Assembly: GCA_018713805.1 (NCBI GenBank)
Contig: DVOF01000242.1
Span: forward strand, 1 to 10,793
From: Candidatus Aphodoplasma excrementigallinarum
Lineage (GTDB): Bacteria; Bacillota; Clostridia; UBA1381; UMGS1253
Direction of reading: 5' to 3'
Length of the DNA: 10,793 nt
A model generated the notes under the pieces. It was not told where the DNA came from. It saw only the letters and a list, made by a program, of their open reading frames with translations, and searched no databases. Shown piece after piece: positions 8,692 through 10,793 of this stretch (positions are counted from its first letter, which is position 1; the number at the start of each line of letters is the position of its first letter). Made by a program: the position numbers and the translations under genes.

Positions 8692-8720
8692 TTGAATCCG
8701 TCAGTAAATTGTTCTATAAT
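8692..8720 (+). promoter_or_regulatory. Sigma-A-type promoter of the AraC-family gene
   Basis: TTGAAT (8692-8697) and a perfect TATAAT (8715-8720) are separated by exactly 17 bases, a near-consensus housekeeping promoter pointing into the regulator gene. Transcription should begin near 8727. This leaves a leader of about 50 bases and rules out the ATG at 8723 as the working start. Confidence 0.8.
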
Positions 8721-8766
8721 AAATGGGGGAAGTAATTTTTGCCCCGGATGGATTACCCACAGGATC

Positions 8767-8770
8767 GGAG
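8767..8770 (+). promoter_or_regulatory. Ribosome-binding site that sets the AraC-family start
   Basis: GGAG at 8767-8770 lies nine bases before the ATG at 8780. The alternative in-frame ATG at 8723 has no ribosome site and sits at or before the predicted transcription start, so the shorter form is preferred. Confidence 0.65.
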
Positions 8771-8779
8771 CAGAGAAAA

Positions 8780-9634
8780 ATGGAAAAAAACCAATATGGA
8801 AAATACAGCCAGAAATTTTACTACGTGAGCCGGAACTATGAAAGTACGTTCCTGAAGGCGAATTTTGCCGGCGTGACCTTCCCCACCCGAAATTTTCGCG
8901 TCCATGACCCATGCCTGAAATTCCATGTGTTCGAGTATGTCAAGGCTGGGCGGGTCTGTGTCGAGACGAACGGGAAGCAATACGTTGCCGGCCCCGGCGA
9001 TATCTACGTGCTGAAAAAGGGTCTGAATGTAGAATATTACACGCCGGAGAATGAGGCGGTAGAGAAAATATGGTTCAATATGCGGGGCAGGCTGCTCGAC
9101 AAACTGTTTGAGGCGTACGAGCTGACGGATGAAGTGCTTGTCGCCCATTGCGACGTGGAAAACGAAATCAACAAAATACACAGCGCGCTCCAAAGCTCTA
9201 TCTCTTCTGCCGCCGTAACGTGTAAGCTGGCGCTTTCTGTCCACGAGATCATTATGAAGATCAGCCTGGCAAGCCAGCAGCTCGACCTGTCCTTCAACCC
9301 CGCATCGGGCGAGGCAGAAAAGCTCAAGGACTTTCTTGACGCACGGATTTATTTCAAAACCTCGCTTGGGTTTATAGCAAATTATGAAAAGATGACGGAT
9401 AAATATATCATCCGCGTTTTTAAGGAGAAATATGGCATTACGCCATACGCCTATCTGATTCAAAAGCGCATGGAAGCGGCACAGGAGCTTCTGCGCTCCA
9501 CGGAACTGTCTGTAAAAGACATAGCTGCCAAGCTAGCCTTTTCCGACGGCAATTACTTTTCAAGGGCTTTTAAAAAGCATACCGGCGTCTCCCCGGTGGA
9601 ATACCGGCGGCAAAACGGCAATGCGGCCAGATAG
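8780..9634 (+). CDS. AraC-family transcriptional regulator (cupin sensor plus double HTH)
   Basis: This 284-residue protein has the standard two-part AraC layout and length. Residues about 45-101 form a small cupin-like beta barrel (FHVFEYVKAG through GPGDIYVLKKG) that in this family binds a sugar or other small ligand. Residues about 185-278 are the DNA-binding domain: a first helix-turn-helix ending FKEKYGITPYAY (214-225) and a second, DIAAKLAFSDGNYFSRAFKK (247-266), followed by the diagnostic HTGVSPVEYRR. The first helix-turn-helix is somewhat divergent (IANYEKMTDKYIIRVF), which may reflect specificity. The gene is transcribed away from the giant hydrolase gene, sharing a 205-bp region with paired direct repeats, so local activation of the hydrolase is the natural inference. 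An in-frame ATG at 8723 would add 19 residues but lacks translation signals. No clear terminator follows. Confidence 0.92.
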   Translation: MEKNQYGKYSQKFYYVSRNYESTFLKANFAGVTFPTRNFRVHDPCLKFHVFEYVKAGRVCVETNGKQYVAGPGDIYVLKKGLNVEYYTPENEAVEKIWFNMRGRLLDKLFEAYELTDEVLVAHCDVENEINKIHSALQSSISSAAVTCKLALSVHEIIMKISLASQQLDLSFNPASGEAEKLKDFLDARIYFKTSLGFIANYEKMTDKYIIRVFKEKYGITPYAYLIQKRMEAAQELLRSTELSVKDIAAKLAFSDGNYFSRAFKKHTGVSPVEYRRQNGNAAR

Positions 9635-9685
9635 AGCATAAACGGCGCGCGGAGGCGCATACAAAAAACCGGAGTGACGAGCCGG

Positions 9686-9928
9686 ATTATCGCCCTGATA
9701 GGTAGCATCACCGTCTGGCTTGCCTCGTCCCAGCCTACGGTTCCGCCGGCCGATTCCATAATGGCTCGGATCGGTACAAGCGTTCTGTCGGATATACAGG
9801 AACTGTGCCGCGCCCGGGTCAATCTCCTGCGGCGGGTCGTTGGCCGTTATTTCCAGGTTGTCGATTTACTCTTCGCTGGCCGATACCGTTTCTTCGCCGC
9901 TGCTGAGTGCTGCGCAAGATAAAATCAC
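9686..9928 (-). pseudogene. Decayed copper-amine-oxidase N-domain (stalk-type) secreted protein, 5' remnant
   Basis: Read on the minus strand, 9789-9706 encodes DRTLVPIRAIMESAGGTVGW followed by DEASQTVM, which matches the recurring motif of the copper amine oxidase N-terminal domain (PF07833), a common extracellular module in Clostridia and Bacilli. In another frame, 9928-9869 encodes VILSCAALSSGEETVSASEE, like the end of a signal peptide and the start of the mature protein. That reading is broken by TAA at 9866-9868 and then continues as IDNLEITANDPPQEIDPG. A frame change near 9812 is needed to join this to the domain, and another near 9709 leads to DATYQGDN. There is no start codon with a ribosome site. 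A stop plus at least two frame changes within 240 bases, and no remaining C-terminal half, indicate a dead gene fragment. The domain assignment is confident; the whole-protein identity is not known. Confidence 0.7.
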
Positions 9929-9995
9929 GCAGATACTATTAACATTTTATAAAACGATTTATTTGATAGCAATCGGATTTCATTATCTTCCTTCT

Positions 9996-10079
9996 TTAAC
10001 ATCGTCTGTTTTTCATCAGGACATGCGAGAAAAGCTGGCGGGGTTCTGCGTCATCCTCTGAAATCATGATTTTAAACAT
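9996..10079 (-). pseudogene. Truncated response-regulator receiver domain (27-codon stub)
   Basis: The stub reads MFKIMISEDDAEPRQLF then SHVLMKNRRC and stops at TAA (9996-9998). The opening 'K-I-hydrophobic-hydrophobic-x-E-D-D', then an arginine/leucine-rich first helix, is the beta1-alpha1 segment of CheY-like receiver domains, with E8-D9-D10 forming the acidic pocket. Homology stops right where 'NGY' normally begins the next strand; the phosphoacceptor region and any output domain are missing, and the other frames downstream do not restore them. A strong GGAGGAGG (10091-10098) sits 11 bases before this ATG. An out-of-frame ATG at 10082-10084 is better spaced from that site but reads only six codons. 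It begins 30 bases after the upstream permease gene, so it was probably its operon partner. The call could be wrong given its small size. Confidence 0.55.
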
Positions 10080-10109
10080 GACATTTCAATCCTCCTCCGT
10101 TTGCTTTTA

Positions 10110-10769
10110 CTATTCTAAAAAGTCCATATTGGCGTAAACTTTTTCCATCCGCTCATCTGGGAAACGCTCATCGACAAATTCCCAAAAAACGTTAGAAGGA
10201 GCAATTCCTTCAACCCGTTGGGACCACCTGAACACAGCTACGCCGGATACCAATATGTCAATAGCAAAGAAAACTGTCAGCAACCAGGTGACAATTTTTC
10301 CAACACGGTTGGATATTTTCAGGATCCACTTTGCAACTCTTGGGTAGAGGTTTTTGATCCATAAGACGCTTAATAAGCCCCAAAACACAGAGTACAGCAA
10401 ACAAATACGCCCATTGATGTTAAACGGCATATCGCTGTAGTCCCAGGAACGGGAACCAAGCACAAATTCCTCACCCCAGGAACATACATATTCTAGTGCG
10501 CTTCCTACCAGCATACCGCCTATAAAGGAGAGCCAACTGCCCCTGTTCCTGAATCTGTACAGGCACACGGTTAACAATACAGCGCCGGCCCCATACAACG
10601 GGTTAAATGGACCGTATACGAGACCAGCCCGGCTTTCTATATACCCATTTGTAATCAGGCACCACAGCATTTCGACGACGACGCCGGCAAAACTTCCAAT
10701 GTAAAAAATGAGCAACAGTTTATAGGCATTCAGGCCCTTAGCAAAAAAAATGCTTGGACTGGCTTTCAT
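10110..10769 (-). CDS. PF06541-type membrane protein ('putative ABC transporter permease'), 5' end cut by contig edge
   Basis: This protein of at least 219 residues has five likely membrane helices and the recognisable core of the PF06541 family: GYIESRAGLVYGPFNPLYGAG (residues 42-62), the EYVCSWGEE segment (93-101), RSWDYSDMPFNINGRICL (107-124), then SVFWG, and a C-terminal tail ending FPDERMEKVYANMDF. The family is widespread in Clostridia and is named as an ABC-type permease, but its transport role is not established and no ATP-binding partner is present here. The reading frame runs into artificial adapter sequence at 10770. The Met at 10769 is the first genomic codon available, may be internal, and lacks a visible ribosome site. 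The downstream stub begins 30 bases after the stop, suggesting an original operon. Its base composition is less GC-rich than the hydrolase gene. Confidence 0.8.
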   Translation of the reverse strand: MKASPSIFFAKGLNAYKLLLIFYIGSFAGVVVEMLWCLITNGYIESRAGLVYGPFNPLYGAGAVLLTVCLYRFRNRGSWLSFIGGMLVGSALEYVCSWGEEFVLGSRSWDYSDMPFNINGRICLLYSVFWGLLSVLWIKNLYPRVAKWILKISNRVGKIVTWLLTVFFAIDILVSGVAVFRWSQRVEGIAPSNVFWEFVDERFPDERMEKVYANMDFLE

Positions 10770-10793
10770 CTGTCTCTTATACACATCTCCGAG
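10770..10793. other. Residual Illumina Nextera transposase adapter (not genomic)
   Basis: The terminal 24 bases begin with CTGTCTCTTATACACATCT, the 19-base Tn5 mosaic end in the orientation found at read 3' ends. They continue with CCGAG, the first five bases of the Nextera read-2 arm. An exact match of this length at the very end of the window is an untrimmed library adapter. It also creates a false in-frame N-terminus, MYKRQ, in front of the membrane protein on the minus strand. Confidence 0.97.

Noticed and set aside
8723..8779. Longer AraC-family protein starting at the ATG at 8723
   Set aside because: This ATG lies three bases after the -10 box, at or before the expected transcription start, and has no ribosome site; GGAG before 8780 is a better signal.
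8753..9463. Minus-strand frame of 236 codons opposite the AraC-family gene
   Set aside because: The plus-strand frame has a clear AraC signature, promoter and ribosome site; the opposite frame has none of these.
9635..9690. Possible terminator after the AraC-family gene (CCGG...CCGG and GCGC...GCGC inverted repeats)
   Set aside because: Stems are only four base pairs and no T run follows in the plus direction; no supportable terminator is visible.
9553..9705. Continuation of the PF07833-containing minus-strand frame into the AraC-family coding region
   Set aside because: Only 9706-9789 shows family similarity; beyond it the frame is antisense to the regulator's C-terminus and reads as random residues.
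9840..10061. Plus-strand frame of 73 codons between the regulator and the permease-like gene
   Set aside because: It has no convincing ribosome site and no recognisable domain, and it is opposite both minus-strand gene remnants.
10770..10793. Tn5-like mosaic end as evidence for a real transposon
   Set aside because: The mosaic end continues into the commercial Nextera arm and sits exactly at the contig edge, so it is a library artefact.

Overview
The window looks like a contig fragment from a moderately GC-rich Firmicute of the Clostridia type. The evidence is strong GGGGGA/GGAGG ribosome sites, a Gram-positive type signal peptide, InlB-like and DNRLRE-like surface modules, and a PF06541-type membrane protein typical of Clostridia. 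A gut or anaerobic Clostridia/Christensenellales-like source is a guess; no marker gene is present. The right end is not natural DNA: the last 24 bases are Illumina Nextera transposase adapter, so the window ends at a raw, untrimmed contig edge.

Layout. 25-1671 (+) encodes a polytopic membrane protein resembling GT-C glycosyltransferases and ends at a strong hairpin terminator (1692-1722). Convergent with it, 1732-8574 (-) encodes a giant 2280-residue secreted protein. It has a signal peptide, an N-terminal alpha/beta-hydrolase with a GHSKG nucleophile elbow, then an Ig-like domain, three DNRLRE/CBM96-like modules interleaved with four or five CBM4/9-like beta-sandwich modules, three InlB-like repeats and a C-terminal beta domain. 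Divergent from it, 8780-9634 (+) encodes an AraC-family regulator. The 205-bp intergenic region holds a near-consensus promoter for the regulator, a weak promoter for the giant gene, and a pair of ATTCACAA direct repeats exactly 21 bp apart in the position expected for an AraC-type activator.

9635-10109 is gene debris on the minus strand: the decayed start of a copper-amine-oxidase-N-domain (stalk-type) secreted protein, and a 27-codon stub of a response regulator that still has a strong ribosome site. Upstream of these, 10110-10769 (-) is a PF06541 'putative ABC transporter permease' membrane protein cut by the contig end. The three probably descend from one minus-strand operon that suffered an internal deletion.

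How it fits together (inference): the AraC regulator probably senses a sugar or related signal and switches on the adjacent secreted hydrolase, whose many binding modules would hold it on polysaccharide or cell-surface glycan. The membrane glycosyltransferase-like gene is a separate transcription unit with no shown link. I see no CRISPR array, RNA gene, insertion sequence or phage gene, and I cannot claim a demonstrably new system. The most unusual item is the giant modular hydrolase with its dedicated regulator.
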